64,000 nucleotides of DNA from Paracoccaceae bacterium (GCA_014323795.1 JACONK010000011.1:1-64000), one strand, 5' to 3'. Shown: positions 1 to 8,885, numbered from the stretch's first letter. Made by a program: numbers and translations. Notes: a model not told the origin generated them from the sequence alone.

Positions 1-14
1 GGGGGGGGGGGGGG
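1..14. repeat. Homopolymer of 14 G at the window start
   Basis: The window begins with an uninterrupted run of 14 G residues followed by ordinary sequence in which a reading frame is already open. No biological role is apparent. A run like this at the first base is typical of a contig end or of a base-calling artefact, so the true upstream neighbour of the first gene is not visible here. Confidence 0.8.
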
Positions 15-235
15 CGATAACCTACTACAGAAACAGAACAATAGGAAGAAGTCTACAACCCAAATATATGAACTATCTGACGTGCACCGCATCCGCCATC
101 GCCAAAATACGGGAGTTTTATGCGGAGGATTACGCGCTTTTCGGGCACATCTTCGGGACAGAAACCGGGCATTTCAGCCCTGCGGGCGCAGGGATTGCCA
201 AGGCGGCAGGCGCGGCAAACAAAATCGGCACTTGA
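14..235 (+). CDS. 3' end of a sulfotransferase-like gene (partial)
   Basis: The frame is open from the poly-G edge to a TGA at 233-235. The visible protein contains IAKIREFYAEDYALFG about 35 residues before the end. From memory this matches the C-terminal signature of bacterial sulfotransferase-family (Sulfotransfer_2-like) proteins, which end in a helix of the form (I/V)REIYAEDFELFGY. Here the usual terminal Y is replaced and a tail rich in Gly and Ala follows, so it may be a diverged or damaged end. The 5' part lies outside the window. The family call rests on one short motif and is tentative. Confidence 0.4.
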   Translation, partial: AITYYRNRTIGRSLQPKYMNYLTCTASAIAKIREFYAEDYALFGHIFGTETGHFSPAGAGIAKAAGAANKIGT

Positions 236-316
236 TTTCCCTCCCTTGCCCCGGTAACGGGTGCGCAGAGTTGAATCGGGCCACATTTGCGGCCCCCCCG
301 GATAAGGAGTCATTCT

Positions 317-1492
317 ATGGCGAAGGCAAGGTTTGAGCGACTGAAGCCGCACTGCAACATTGGCACGATTGGTCATGTTGACCATGGCAAGACAACTCTG
401 ACGGCTGCGATTACAAGGCAGTTTGGCGATTTCAAGGCCTATGATGAGATTGATGCTGCCCCGGAAGAGAAGGCGCGCGGCATCACCATTTCGACCGCGC
501 ATGTGGAGTATGAGACGGTGCGCCGTCACTACGCGCATGTGGATTGTCCTGGTCACGCTGATTATGTGAAGAACATGATAACCGGTGCCGCGCAGATGGA
601 TGGTGCCATTCTGGTTGTGAGTGCTGCCGATGGCCCGATGCCACAGACGCGGGAGCATATTCTTTTGGGGCGCCAGGTTGGCATTCCCGCGATGGTTGTT
701 TTTCTCAACAAGGTTGATCAGGTTGATGATGCGGAACTTCTGGAACTTGTGGAGATGGAAGTTCGTGAACTTCTGACGGAATACGACTATCCTGGCGATG
801 ATATCCCGGTTATTTCGGGTTCTGCCCTAGCCGCTTTGGAAGGGCGCGATGATGCCTTGGGCAAGGACAGGATTGCCGCACTGATGGCCGCCGTGGACGA
901 CCGCATCCCGCAGCCGAAGCGTGCGGTTGACCAGCCGTTTCTGATGCCTATAGAAGATGTGTTTTCGATTTCCGGTCGGGGCACGGTTGTGACCGGCCGG
1001 GTGGAGCGGGGCAAGATCAATGTGGGTGAAGAAATAGAAATCGTTGGCATCAGGGATACCCGGAAGACGACCTGCACGGGTGTTGAGATGTTCCGCAAAC
1101 TGCTTGATAGTGGCGAGGCGGGCGACAACATCGGTGCGCTGCTGCGCGGGATTGACCGGGAGAAGGTGGAGCGCGGCCAGGTTCTGTGCAAGCCGGGGTC
1201 CGTGACGCCGCATACGAAGTTTGAGGCCGAGGTTTATATTCTGACCAAGGAAGAGGGCGGGCGCCACACGCCGTTCTTTGCCAACTATCGTCCGCAGTTC
1301 TACTTTCGCACAACGGACGTGACCGGCACGGTTGCGCTGCCTGACGGCACGGAGATGGTGATGCCCGGCGACAACCTGAAGTTCGCGGTGGAGCTGATCG
1401 CCCCCATCGCCATGGAAGAGGGCCTGCGCTTCGCCATCCGCGAAGGCGGGCGCACCGTCGGTTCCGGCGTCGTGACCAGAATCGTGCAGTAA
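317..1492 (+). CDS. tuf: Translation elongation factor EF-Tu
   Basis: EF-Tu carries aminoacyl-tRNA to the ribosome as a GTP-dependent ternary complex in the cytosol. The 391-residue protein is full length for the family. The G1 loop GHVDHGKT is at residues 19-26, the G3 motif DCPGH at 76-80 and the G4 motif NKVD at 131-134; domains 2 and 3 follow and end in VVTRIVQ. I chose the ATG at 317, not the longer frame from 287, because [12 protein letters not shown] is the conserved N-terminus and AAGGAG lies at 304-309. Downstream lies a broken rpsJ, then tRNA-Trp and secE. Many alphaproteobacteria carry two tuf copies; this one sits at the secE/nusG side, the tufB position. Confidence 0.98.
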   Translation: MAKARFERLKPHCNIGTIGHVDHGKTTLTAAITRQFGDFKAYDEIDAAPEEKARGITISTAHVEYETVRRHYAHVDCPGHADYVKNMITGAAQMDGAILVVSAADGPMPQTREHILLGRQVGIPAMVVFLNKVDQVDDAELLELVEMEVRELLTEYDYPGDDIPVISGSALAALEGRDDALGKDRIAALMAAVDDRIPQPKRAVDQPFLMPIEDVFSISGRGTVVTGRVERGKINVGEEIEIVGIRDTRKTTCTGVEMFRKLLDSGEAGDNIGALLRGIDREKVERGQVLCKPGSVTPHTKFEAEVYILTKEEGGRHTPFFANYRPQFYFRTTDVTGTVALPDGTEMVMPGDNLKFAVELIAPIAMEEGLRFAIREGGRTVGSGVVTRIVQ

Positions 1493-1581
1493 GGGATACC
1501 CGCCGCAGCCATGCGGCAATTCAGGCCGGGTTCAGTGCCCGGCGCGCCACAAACACATACATCCTGGTGAAAGGCAAAAAG

Positions 1582-1737
1582 ATGCAAGGCCAAAACATTC
1601 GCATTCGGCTGAAGGCGTTCGATTACCGTGTGCTGGATGCCGGCACACGGGAAATCGCCAACACCGCCAAACGAACCGGTGCTCAAATCAGGGGACCAAT
1701 ACCACTGCCCGGAACCCTCAACCCCCGCAGGGTGTAA
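1582..1737 (+). pseudogene. rpsJ: Truncated copy of rpsJ (ribosomal protein S10)
   Basis: The ATG at 1582 opens a frame whose first ~43 residues are nearly canonical alphaproteobacterial S10: it starts [20 protein letters not shown] and continues with [16 protein letters not shown]. After that the S10 sequence is lost and the frame ends after eight unrelated residues at TAA 1735-1737. S10 is normally about 102 residues, so more than half is missing, including the RNA-binding C-terminal strands. S10 is essential, so an intact copy must exist elsewhere, presumably in the str/S10 operon where tufA precedes rpsJ. The fragment looks like flanking DNA carried along when tuf was duplicated or gene-converted. 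It is too short for routine ORF callers. Confidence 0.85.
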
Positions 1738-1764
1738 CGCATCACAAGGACAGGAGTGAAATCT

Positions 1765-2055
1765 GTGACCGACGACCCAGGAATCCGCGTGAAAGCCGAC
1801 CAGGCCGACATTGATCTGATTGCGTAAGAGCTCAACGAAAGCACAGGCCTGTCGTGGCTTTGGGCGTTTTTGTTTGGTCCTTTGTATTTTCTATTCCACG
1901 GATTTTATAAATGGGCGATCATCACGTTTGTTCTGTGCCTTCTCATCACAGGGTTTGTTCCGGCCCCTTTCTGCGCCTGCCCTGCCTGGAGGGAACGGGC
2001 CAGGGAAAAGGCTGAACGGATGACCCTGCCGGATCGGGCCAGGCGCGGCGGATGA
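1765..2055 (+). pseudogene. Small DUF2628-like membrane protein, interrupted by an in-frame stop
   Basis: A GTG at 1765 starts a frame (VTDDPGIRVKADQADI...) that hits TAA at 1825-1827; the same frame then continues to TGA at 2055 with ELNESTGLSWLWAFLFGPLY, a hydrophobic helix and a basic tail. The second half has the look of small inner-membrane DUF2628-type proteins, with an aromatic/Gly-Pro motif (FxFGPxYFLxHG) followed by one long transmembrane stretch. If the stop were a sense codon (a CAA-to-TAA change would suffice) the product would be 96 residues. A shorter product from the alternative start near 1870 cannot be excluded. Function is unknown. Confidence 0.45.
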
Positions 2056-2237
2056 AACCCGAACCGGGGAAGGTTCGGCCTCCCCCTCGTACGACAGACA
2101 TAACCGAACCGGATGAACGCCGAAGAGGCGGACAAACACAGGTTTGCCGGGTGATGCTGAAAGCAATGGCTGCGGCATGGCCCGGAAACCCCTTGTGCAA
2201 CAGTGCCGTTGCGCCTATCGTGGCCTCATCTGGCCAC

Positions 2238-2313
2238 AGGGGTTTAGCTCAGTTGGTAGAGCATCGGTCTCCAAAACCGAAGGTCGTGGGTTCGAGTCCC
2301 TCAGCCCCTGCCA
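2238..2313 (+). tRNA. trnW: tRNA-Trp (anticodon CCA)
   Basis: A complete 76-nt cloverleaf. The acceptor stem pairs 2238-2244 with 2303-2309 (one G-U pair), the discriminator is G2310 and CCA is encoded at 2311-2313. The D arm TAGCTCAGTTGGTAGAGC, the anticodon loop CTCCAAA with anticodon CCA at 2271-2273, and the T loop TTCGAGT are all standard. Placement between tuf and secE is the usual position of tRNA-Trp in Rhodobacterales and many other proteobacteria. Confidence 0.97.
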
Positions 2314-2587
2314 GATTTCCGAACCGGTTTGATGGTGCTGATGCATACGAAAGCGGCCCGTTTGGCTGAAAATTCGGGATTCTGACCGGCACGGCCCGAT
2401 GGTGTGCTCTGTGGCCTGCGGCCACCGAAACGGCCCGCTTTTATCAAAAGCTGTTCAGCCAGACCTGAATTCTTTCAGGGAGTTCTGCGGCGCATTGATT
2501 CGATATCGCTGACAATCAGGGACACGGCCGGGCGCACACGCCACCCTGGCGGGTGGCCTCTCCCCTGTCCCCGTGCGCCCGCTTCTG

Positions 2588-3049
2588 TCAACAGCCTTGC
2601 CGAATGCCGCCGCTGTGCGAATCGGTTGTCCGGCCCGGATACCCCCGCACATTCACGTTTGCGCCTGTGTCAATGCAATTCACAATGCGGTCGGCTGGTG
2701 CATTGTCCCACCGGTCTGTGTCCGCCCAATCGCACCTTTCCTGTGCCCGCACCACAACCCTGCGGTTGCCCTGATGCCCGCCCCGGCGCGGCTGTGAGTG
2801 TGTGGGTTTATTTTCCTTGTGATCCTGTTTCTTCGCGCCTGCGGCCCGCAGAACCTGCGCCACTCCCGGTGCGCCTTCGTTATCTGCGTAGTAGAGCGGC
2901 GTAAAATTACGCCCGTCCCGCACGTTGACGTGCGCCTTTGCCTTAAGCAGGGCATCCGCCATTTCGGCCGAGGCCCATTTTGCCGCCAGGTGAAGCGGTG
3001 TTGGGCGGTGTATGTTCCGTATTATCCTAGGTCTATTTGTTCTGTTCAC
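2588..3049 (-). pseudogene. Remnant of an ankyrin-repeat protein
   Basis: On the minus strand the frame from a GTG at 3049 encodes one good ankyrin repeat, strongest at about 2828-3001: TPLHLAAKWASAEMADALLK, then AHVNVRDGRNFTPLYYA and AQVLRAAGAK. Further on, IVNCIDTGANVNVRG is the end of another repeat, after which the frame runs into unrelated sequence and stops at 2588. The segment between the two is not ankyrin-like, so a frameshift or deletion is likely. A signal peptide and the first repeats are missing. Rhodobacterales often encode secreted ankyrin proteins of this style. The adjacent gene at 3213 has an N-terminus that looks like the first repeat of such a protein. Confidence 0.6.
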
Positions 3050-3105
3050 TCGGGGAAAGGAAGTTACGTATGCGGTAGATCCAAAATAAATGGTCTTTAA
3101 TCGAA

Positions 3106-3136
3106 ACGTGCTAGGTTAAGCATGTTCCTAGCACGT
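3106..3136. repeat. Perfect inverted repeat, 10-bp arms, 11-nt loop
   Basis: Positions 3106-3115 and 3127-3136 are perfect reverse complements (ACGTGCTAGG / CCTAGCACGT) around an 11-nt AT-rich loop. It lies about 75 bp upstream of the AT-rich gene that starts at 3213. There is no T-run after it, so it does not look like a strong intrinsic terminator. It could be an operator for that gene or a scar at the edge of acquired DNA. Confidence 0.75.
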
Positions 3137-3212
3137 CAACGGGTAGCAACCGTTCTGAAGAGAAACACCATATCGCTAATGGCTACAATCGCTAACACAA
3201 GGAAACCCTGCG

Positions 3213-3896
3213 ATGAAAACCCTGATAAACACAGTTGCTGCCTTGACTGTAACAACTGCAACTGCAGCCTATGCTAACCAAGAATGCGATGTTCATAACA
3301 CCATGTGGTGGAGACATACAACCTTGGAAAATGTTAAGACTTGCATGAAAGAAGGCGTAGCTCTGGATGACTTTGCAAAAAGGTTGGCCAGAGTTTATGG
3401 TCCAGAAGATATAAAAAATGACGCTCTTTTTCTGGTGAAATCCAATCACACTCCTAAGGGAAATTGGAGAAGGCAGTATGAAACTTCACCCGTAGATGAC
3501 AGCCGAACAGAGTATTTATCATTGAGTGGGACTTCTATCAGAGGAAGATATAGTATTAGCCGGGTCACTCCAACATTTCAGATACGCTGTCAAGAAAACT
3601 CCACGCACATGTATTTCCATTTCGATGGACATTTCATGTCTGATCACAGACATGGGCATATCACTTATCGTATTGATAAGGAGAAAGCTCGCACTCGCAA
3701 GTTCGAAGAGTCTAATAACAATAAGTCTCTGGGGCTGTGGAGCGGATCAGGTATAGGTTTTTTGAAAAGCCTGTTCGACCATGACAAACTCTTTATTAGG
3801 GCTACACCCTACAATGAGAATGTTGTAGAAACAACATTCAATATCACAGGTCTTAGAGAAGCGATTAAGCCGCTGCGAAAAGCCTGCAATTGGTAA
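3213..3896 (+). CDS. Secreted TagO/VasI-like protein with ankyrin-type N-terminus
   Basis: 227 residues. Residues 1-22 form a signal peptide (hydrophobic core, AxA-type end before NQECD). Residues ~24-60 (CDVHNTMWWRHTTLENVKTC...) resemble the first repeat of secreted ankyrin proteins. The remainder, from about 85 on, has the hallmarks of the periplasmic type VI secretion accessory family TagO/VasI: IRCQENSTHMYFHFDG, GHITYRID, ESNNNKSLGLWSGSG, LFIRATPY, and a C-terminal FNITGLREAI...C-W. Both assignments are from memory of the families. Codon use and base composition are much more AT-rich than neighbours, which suggests recent acquisition. No other type VI genes are in the window. AAGGAAA at ~3199 can serve as ribosome binding site. 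Confidence 0.75.
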   Translation: MKTLINTVAALTVTTATAAYANQECDVHNTMWWRHTTLENVKTCMKEGVALDDFAKRLARVYGPEDIKNDALFLVKSNHTPKGNWRRQYETSPVDDSRTEYLSLSGTSIRGRYSISRVTPTFQIRCQENSTHMYFHFDGHFMSDHRHGHITYRIDKEKARTRKFEESNNNKSLGLWSGSGIGFLKSLFDHDKLFIRATPYNENVVETTFNITGLREAIKPLRKACNW

Positions 3897-4149
3897 AATG
3901 CCGATCCTCAAGGTTCGCACTGGCCTTGATGCAGTCCGGAACGCTTTGGTTCGTCGCCAGATCCCGGAATCCTGCACCGGCCTTGGCAAGGGTTGATTTT
4001 GCCACCTGATGGTTCCCGTCACCCCGCGTAATTTCTGCAAGGCGGAAGGCATATAACAAGGAAACCCTGTTTTTCGGGCGACAGATGCCCCCTTGCGCCC
4101 GCGCCCCGATGCCGTTAGACGACACGATGAAATACGCAGGAGGTATGTG
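3897..4149. other. Spacer with a possible decayed minus-strand coding segment
   Basis: No intact gene. On the minus strand, about 4083 down to 3893, an open stretch reads like protein (NRVSLLYAFRLAEITRGDG and ATNQSVPDCIKASANLED), with the helical, Ala/Leu-rich pattern of a real C-terminus, but no family was recognised and no start was found. It may be a remnant. The plus-strand end of the spacer carries the secE ribosome binding site. Confidence 0.25.
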
Positions 4150-4347
4150 GTGGCCCGGACAAACCCTTTTCAGTTTATGCAGCAGGTGCGTGCGGAAGTG
4201 TCCAGGGTGGTGTGGCCCACGCGGCGCGAAACGCTGATCACCACCGGGATGGTTTTCGTGATGGCATTCCTTTTTGCGCTGTTCTTTTTCGGCGTGGATC
4301 AGCTGGTGCAGCTGGGTTTGACCGGCATTCTTTCGATGAACCCTTGA
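4150..4347 (+). CDS. secE: Preprotein translocase subunit SecE
   Basis: SecE clamps SecY in the SecYEG inner-membrane protein channel. The 65-residue product is the short single-span form typical of alphaproteobacteria: an amphipathic N-terminal helix ending in EVSRVVWPTRRET, the SecE signature, then one transmembrane helix (about residues 31-52). The start is taken as GTG 4150 (VARTNPFQF, the conserved beginning), six bases after a perfect AGGAGG at 4138-4143; GTG 4147 is possible but too close. nusG follows after 115 bp. Confidence 0.95.
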   Translation: MARTNPFQFMQQVRAEVSRVVWPTRRETLITTGMVFVMAFLFALFFFGVDQLVQLGLTGILSMNP

Positions 4348-4462
4348 CCCTGTACATGCGGGGTGGTACCCCATGGCCCGAATCCCGGACAATCAGGCTA
4401 AAGCGAGAGCCGCACCAGCCCCCAGAATCTGTCTGGCACCACGAAATTCAGGAACCCGACTT

Positions 4463-4996
4463 ATGGCACTCAAATGGTATTCGGTCAGCGTTCTATCGAA
4501 CTTTGAAAAAAAGGTTCGCGACGAGATCCTGGAAAAAGTGGACCGGAAAGGTCTAGGCGAAGAAATTGTCGATGTTCTGGTCCCCACCGAAAAGGTGATT
4601 GAGGTGCGTCGTGGCAAGAAGGTAACCACCGAACGGCGGTTTATGCCGGGCTATGTGCTTGTGCGCATGGACATGAGCGAGAAGGGTTATCACCTGATCA
4701 ACAGCATCCCCCGCGTCACGGGTTTCCTGGGGCAGTCCGGCAAGCCGACACCAATGCGCGACCGGGAAATGGCCTCCATCCTAAACCAGGTTGAGGAAGG
4801 TACGGAACGTCCGCGCACACTCATCAGTTTCGATGTGGGTGAACAGGTCAACGTCAACGATGGCCCGTTCAAAGGCTTCTCCGGCATGGTCGAGGACGTG
4901 GACGAAGAAAATGCCCGCCTGAAAGTGACCGTGTCAATCTTTGGGCGGGCTACGCCGGTAGAACTGGAATACACCCAGGTATCAAAGCAAAACTGA
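4463..4996 (+). CDS. nusG: Transcription termination/antitermination factor NusG
   Basis: NusG binds RNA polymerase, suppresses pausing and couples transcription to Rho and to the ribosome. The 177-residue protein has the NGN domain from the N-terminus (ALKWYSVSVLSNFEKKV) through PGYVLVRMDM and the C-terminal KOW domain with VNDGPFKGFSGMVEDVD and VSIFGRATPVELEY. Start ATG 4463 matches the family; the frame is open further upstream without homology. It follows secE as in nearly all bacteria, but the distance to rplK (839 bp) is unusually large. Confidence 0.97.
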   Translation: MALKWYSVSVLSNFEKKVRDEILEKVDRKGLGEEIVDVLVPTEKVIEVRRGKKVTTERRFMPGYVLVRMDMSEKGYHLINSIPRVTGFLGQSGKPTPMRDREMASILNQVEEGTERPRTLISFDVGEQVNVNDGPFKGFSGMVEDVDEENARLKVTVSIFGRATPVELEYTQVSKQN

Positions 4997-5835
4997 ACAG
5001 GCATTCAGGTCGCGAAAACCGCGAAATCTGTCGCAGCCTTTGGTTTCGGAACTGTAACATCTTGTGAACTCTGGCCGAAACGGTCCGGAGTGAATTTTAG
5101 CCAAAAACCTTCGGGTTCTTGTGTTCGGGCGATGGTTCCGCCGGTTTCCACCCTAACGGCCCATACCGGATTAATTGCGTCGGGCCTTCATATTGGCGCA
5201 TCTTGCCAAATATCCTGCAGGCCGCATCTCCGGTGGGTTTCACCGGGGTCGATGGCCCGCGTTCTTGCCCCGGTGCAGGTTCCGGGATCGGAATTTACAG
5301 CCGTATTGGCCGGATAAAAAATACTTCGGCACGTTGCCGGTTTCAAACCGCGGCGCAAGGGCCGCTTCAGGGCGAACCCTGCATCCGTGCCAAAGTTTCA
5401 CCGGAAATCACAGGACTTATACATTGCACTCCGAACCGGATTTTACCGACCGGGAATATTCAAAGAGTTCGCAATCCATGATGAACATTTCGCAATCCAT
5501 GATGAACATATTGTGAAGAGGGCCGTCGGTCCCGTCTGCGCCACCACCGATGCCGGGATATGGTGATGCTTTCGGACCCGCAGCGGGTTGCGTGTTTAAC
5601 CGGGAACAGCCATAACCCATGCACCATGCAAAATATTTGGGCAAAATATTTGGTTATTTGCACGGCAACGGCGGCGAACAGCCCCTTGCCGGCCTGTGTC
5701 AAACCGTCTATACGCACAGCATGTCGCAGAAATTGCGACCCTTCATTGGGGTACGTGCGCCACGTGTGACGCGGCGGGATCACGCTTTTATATCGCAGAC
5801 GTACGCGTATGTTTGCCGAAAGAAAGGATAAGCCG
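4997..5835. other. 839-bp spacer between nusG and rplK, no gene seen
   Basis: No reading frame here shows a recognisable family, a convincing start with ribosome binding site, or a pattern of conserved motifs. Several overlapping frames of 60-130 codons exist in both directions but look like chance frames in GC-rich DNA. The stretch holds a 21-bp tandem duplication at 5469-5510. The promoter for the rplK operon must lie here but I cannot place it with confidence. Confidence 0.6.
5469..5510. repeat. 21-bp tandem duplication, two copies
   Basis: Units 5469-5489 and 5490-5510 are identical except for the last base. Each contains TCGCAATCCATGATGAACAT. It lies in the non-coding nusG-rplK spacer and looks like a recent slippage or short duplication event. 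Confidence 0.9.
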
Positions 5836-6264
5836 ATGGCCAAGAAAGTCGCTGGCACTATGAAACTGCAGGTTCCCGCAGGTCAGGCCAACCCGTCCCC
5901 GCCGGTCGGCCCGGCACTGGGCCAGCGCGGAATCAACATCATGGAATTCTGCAAGGCCTTCAACGCCAAGACCCAGGATATGGAACCGGGCTCCCCATGC
6001 CCGACCGTGATCACTTACTACGCAGATAAATCCTTTGCGATGGAAATCAGGACACCGCCTGCATCCTATTATCTTCGCAAGGCAGCCGGGTTGAAATCCG
6101 GGGCCAACCTGCCGGGGCGTGAGACTGTCGGGTCTGTGACCGAAGCTCAGATCAAGGAAATCGCGGAAGCAAAAATGAAAGACCTGAACGCCAACAACAC
6201 TGATTCTGCAATGCAAGTCATCTTGGGCACTGCCCGGTCGATGGGTATCGGGGTGAAAGGGTAA
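5836..6264 (+). CDS. rplK: 50S ribosomal protein L11
   Basis: L11 forms the base of the ribosomal GTPase-associated centre on 23S rRNA and is needed for RelA activation. 142 residues, full length. The N-terminal domain shows the proline-rich [19 protein letters not shown] motif and [12 protein letters not shown]; the C-terminal rRNA-binding domain ends [11 protein letters not shown]. Start ATG 5836 ([12 protein letters not shown]) follows AAAGGAT at 5821-5827; an upstream in-frame ATG at 5809 would add nine unrelated residues. rplA begins four bases after its stop, so the pair is co-transcribed. Confidence 0.98.
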   Translation: MAKKVAGTMKLQVPAGQANPSPPVGPALGQRGINIMEFCKAFNAKTQDMEPGSPCPTVITYYADKSFAMEIRTPPASYYLRKAAGLKSGANLPGRETVGSVTEAQIKEIAEAKMKDLNANNTDSAMQVILGTARSMGIGVKG

Positions 6265-6268
6265 GGGC

Positions 6269-6967
6269 ATGGCAAAACCCGGAAAACGTACGAAAGTTGC
6301 CAGGGCCGCTTTCGCCGAGAAGTCCGACGTATCGGTTGTTGATGCGATCAGGCTTATTAAATCCAATGCCTCCGCCAGGTTCGATGAAACGGTGGAAATC
6401 GCCGTGAACCTGGGGGTGGATCCTCGCCATGCGGACCAAATGGTCCGCGGCACGGTCACGCTGCCGTCAGGTACCGGCAAATCCGTGCGTGTGGCAGTCT
6501 TTGCCCGCGGCGAAAAGGCGGATGAAGCCAGGGCCGCAGGCGCAGACATAGTTGGTGCCGAAGATCTGATGGAAATGGTCCAGGGCGGCACCATTGAGTT
6601 TGACCGCTGCATCGCAACCCCGGACATGATGCCCATCGTTGGCCGTGTGGGCAAGGTGCTGGGCCCGCGCAATCTGATGCCGAACCCCAGGGTTGGCACC
6701 GTGACCATGGATGTCAAAGCGGCCGTCGAGGCAGCCAAAGGTGGCGAGGTCCAGTTCAAGGTTGAAAAGCAGGGCATCGTGCACACAGGTATCGGCAAGG
6801 CGTCCTTCGGCGAAGACGCGCTGACAGCCAACGTGAAAGCCTTTGTACAGGCCGTGGCAAGGGCGAAACCCGCCGGGGCCAGGGGCAGCTACATGAAGAA
6901 AGTGTCGATGAGTTCCACCATGGGACCGGGCGTTTCGGTCAATATCGCGGACGCGACCGCCGAATAA
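6269..6967 (+). CDS. rplA: 50S ribosomal protein L1
   Basis: L1 binds helices 76-78 of 23S rRNA at the E-site stalk and, in many bacteria, represses its own operon. 232 residues, complete. Visible signatures are the [20 protein letters not shown] segment, [14 protein letters not shown], and [16 protein letters not shown], the classic L1 motif. It follows rplK by four bases. The next gene, rplJ, is 928 bp away, far more than usual. Confidence 0.98.
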   Translation: MAKPGKRTKVARAAFAEKSDVSVVDAIRLIKSNASARFDETVEIAVNLGVDPRHADQMVRGTVTLPSGTGKSVRVAVFARGEKADEARAAGADIVGAEDLMEMVQGGTIEFDRCIATPDMMPIVGRVGKVLGPRNLMPNPRVGTVTMDVKAAVEAAKGGEVQFKVEKQGIVHTGIGKASFGEDALTANVKAFVQAVARAKPAGARGSYMKKVSMSSTMGPGVSVNIADATAE

Positions 6968-7895
6968 GGCGCGGGGTACGCCTTGCCTGCCCTGTGCCAA
7001 CCTGCATGAAAACCCAGGCTCCTTTGCCCAGGCTTCCTGCGGGATGGACGCGGGTGAAAATCTGCCGGTAAGCAGTTCCGAGAGAGAATCCATGTCCCAC
7101 AAGACCATGACTCCCGAACTGGCACCACCGAAAGGCAAAACCATTTATACAATCCGGCACAATCGGACGCAACAATGTCGAAGGCGGTGCCCGGAGTGAT
7201 GCGAACGTGCTCTGCGGCCCGGAATTGTACTGGTTGGGATATGCAGAACTTTCGTCATTTCGGGCACCGGGTTGACGCCCGGCACAAAAGCGAGGTCAAC
7301 GACCATGAATTGCTTTTCCAAAAGTGCCGCTTTTTAACCAGTGGCTGCCTGGAAACGAAGGTGCCACCCATGAACCAAAGTCTCTGATGCCACGGCTGTC
7401 TGGCCATTGCAGGAAAGGTTCGGCACTCTCGTGCAAAACGGGTGCATGCTCCGGGTTGGCGATTCTCCGGGCAGCCGCAATAATATGATGGAAGCCTTCA
7501 GGTTACTTTTCAGGAAAACCGGAATTCCATCACACCATTTTCGGGAACCAGGTAAACCTTCAGCGTTCCCTCAAGGCAGGATGCCAAAGAGTGGCCCCGC
7601 TGATGAATGCCACGGAAAAATATTGGGAAATCAGGTGTCATCTGTGCTTGGCAAGCCTGACAAAACCCACTAGGAGGCAACCAATCCGGTTGGTAACTGC
7701 GAATCGGATTATCTGTCCAAGACGGCGGGGGCGGTCTAACCGCTTAATTGCCTGCCTGAGACGGGAAAAGAACAAACCGCCCGGGGCAACCCCGGGCGAT
7801 TTTGGGAAAGACCCGTATTACGGACCGCAAGGTCGGTGAATCCGCATCGGCAAACAAGCCGGGAACAATCTGTTTCCCATAACTGGAGCAAAACC
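6968..7895. other. 928-bp spacer between rplA and rplJ
   Basis: No intact gene. A 35-codon ORF at 7092-7199 (begins MSHKTMTPELAPPKGKTIYT) has a protein-like start but no recognised family and could be the remnant of a lost gene. The final ~120 bp should be the leader of rplJ and contain a strong hairpin at 7778-7798. Nothing else was recognised. Confidence 0.5.
7778..7802 (+). promoter_or_regulatory. Strong hairpin in the rplJ leader (attenuator or L10-leader element)
   Basis: Positions 7778-7786 and 7790-7798 form a perfect 9-bp GC-rich stem with a CAA loop, followed by ATTTT. It lies about 95 bp upstream of the rplJ start. Autoregulation of rplJL by the L10-L7/L12 complex through an mRNA leader is known in many bacteria; the position fits such a leader, or a transcription attenuator that lowers readthrough into rpoB. 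Which one applies cannot be decided from sequence alone. Confidence 0.6.
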
Positions 7896-8414
7896 GTGGA
7901 TAGAGCCCAGAAAGAAAAAGTGGTCGAAGAGCTCGGCCATATCTTCACGGATTCCGGCGTGGTTGTGGTATCACACTATGCCGGCCTGACAGTTGCGGAA
8001 ATGCAGGACTACCGGAGGCGCATGCGCGAAGCTGGTGGTGTTGTCCGTGTTGCCAAAAACAGGCTTGCCAAAATCGCCCTGGAAGGCACCCGCTGCGAAG
8101 CCATGTCCGGTCTGCTGACCGGCATGACAGTTTTCGCATATTCCGAAGATCCGGTCGCGGCGGCGAAAGCTACCGAAGACTTTGCCAAATCAAACGACAA
8201 GCTTGTCGTCCTTGGCGGATCAATGGGGGAAAATCTGCTGGATCCGGCCGGAGTCAAGGCCGTGGCCGCCCTGCCATCACGTGAGGAGCTTATTGCATCC
8301 GTCGTGAGTTGCATCGGCACCCCTGCCTCGGACATCGCCTGCGCAATTGGCGCACCTGCTTCCAATATGGCTTCGATTATCTCGACGATCGAAGAAAAGG
8401 CGGAAGCGGCATAA
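7896..8414 (+). CDS. rplJ: 50S ribosomal protein L10
   Basis: L10 anchors the L7/L12 dimers of the ribosomal stalk. 172 residues from a GTG start at 7896 ([14 protein letters not shown]), the conserved beginning, with GGAG at 7884-7887. The rRNA-binding N-terminal domain includes [20 protein letters not shown], and the C-terminal helix that holds L7/L12 is the segment near [16 protein letters not shown] longer frame starting at 7836 adds 20 non-homologous residues. rplL follows after 84 bp. Confidence 0.96.
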   Translation: MDRAQKEKVVEELGHIFTDSGVVVVSHYAGLTVAEMQDYRRRMREAGGVVRVAKNRLAKIALEGTRCEAMSGLLTGMTVFAYSEDPVAAAKATEDFAKSNDKLVVLGGSMGENLLDPAGVKAVAALPSREELIASVVSCIGTPASDIACAIGAPASNMASIISTIEEKAEAA

Positions 8415-8498
8415 CGGAAACGCAAATGACGGACCAGGACGCGGGGCAACCTTGATCATCCCGGAACGACACACATATCATCAGACGGAAACCCAAAC

Positions 8499-8885
<387 letters not shown>

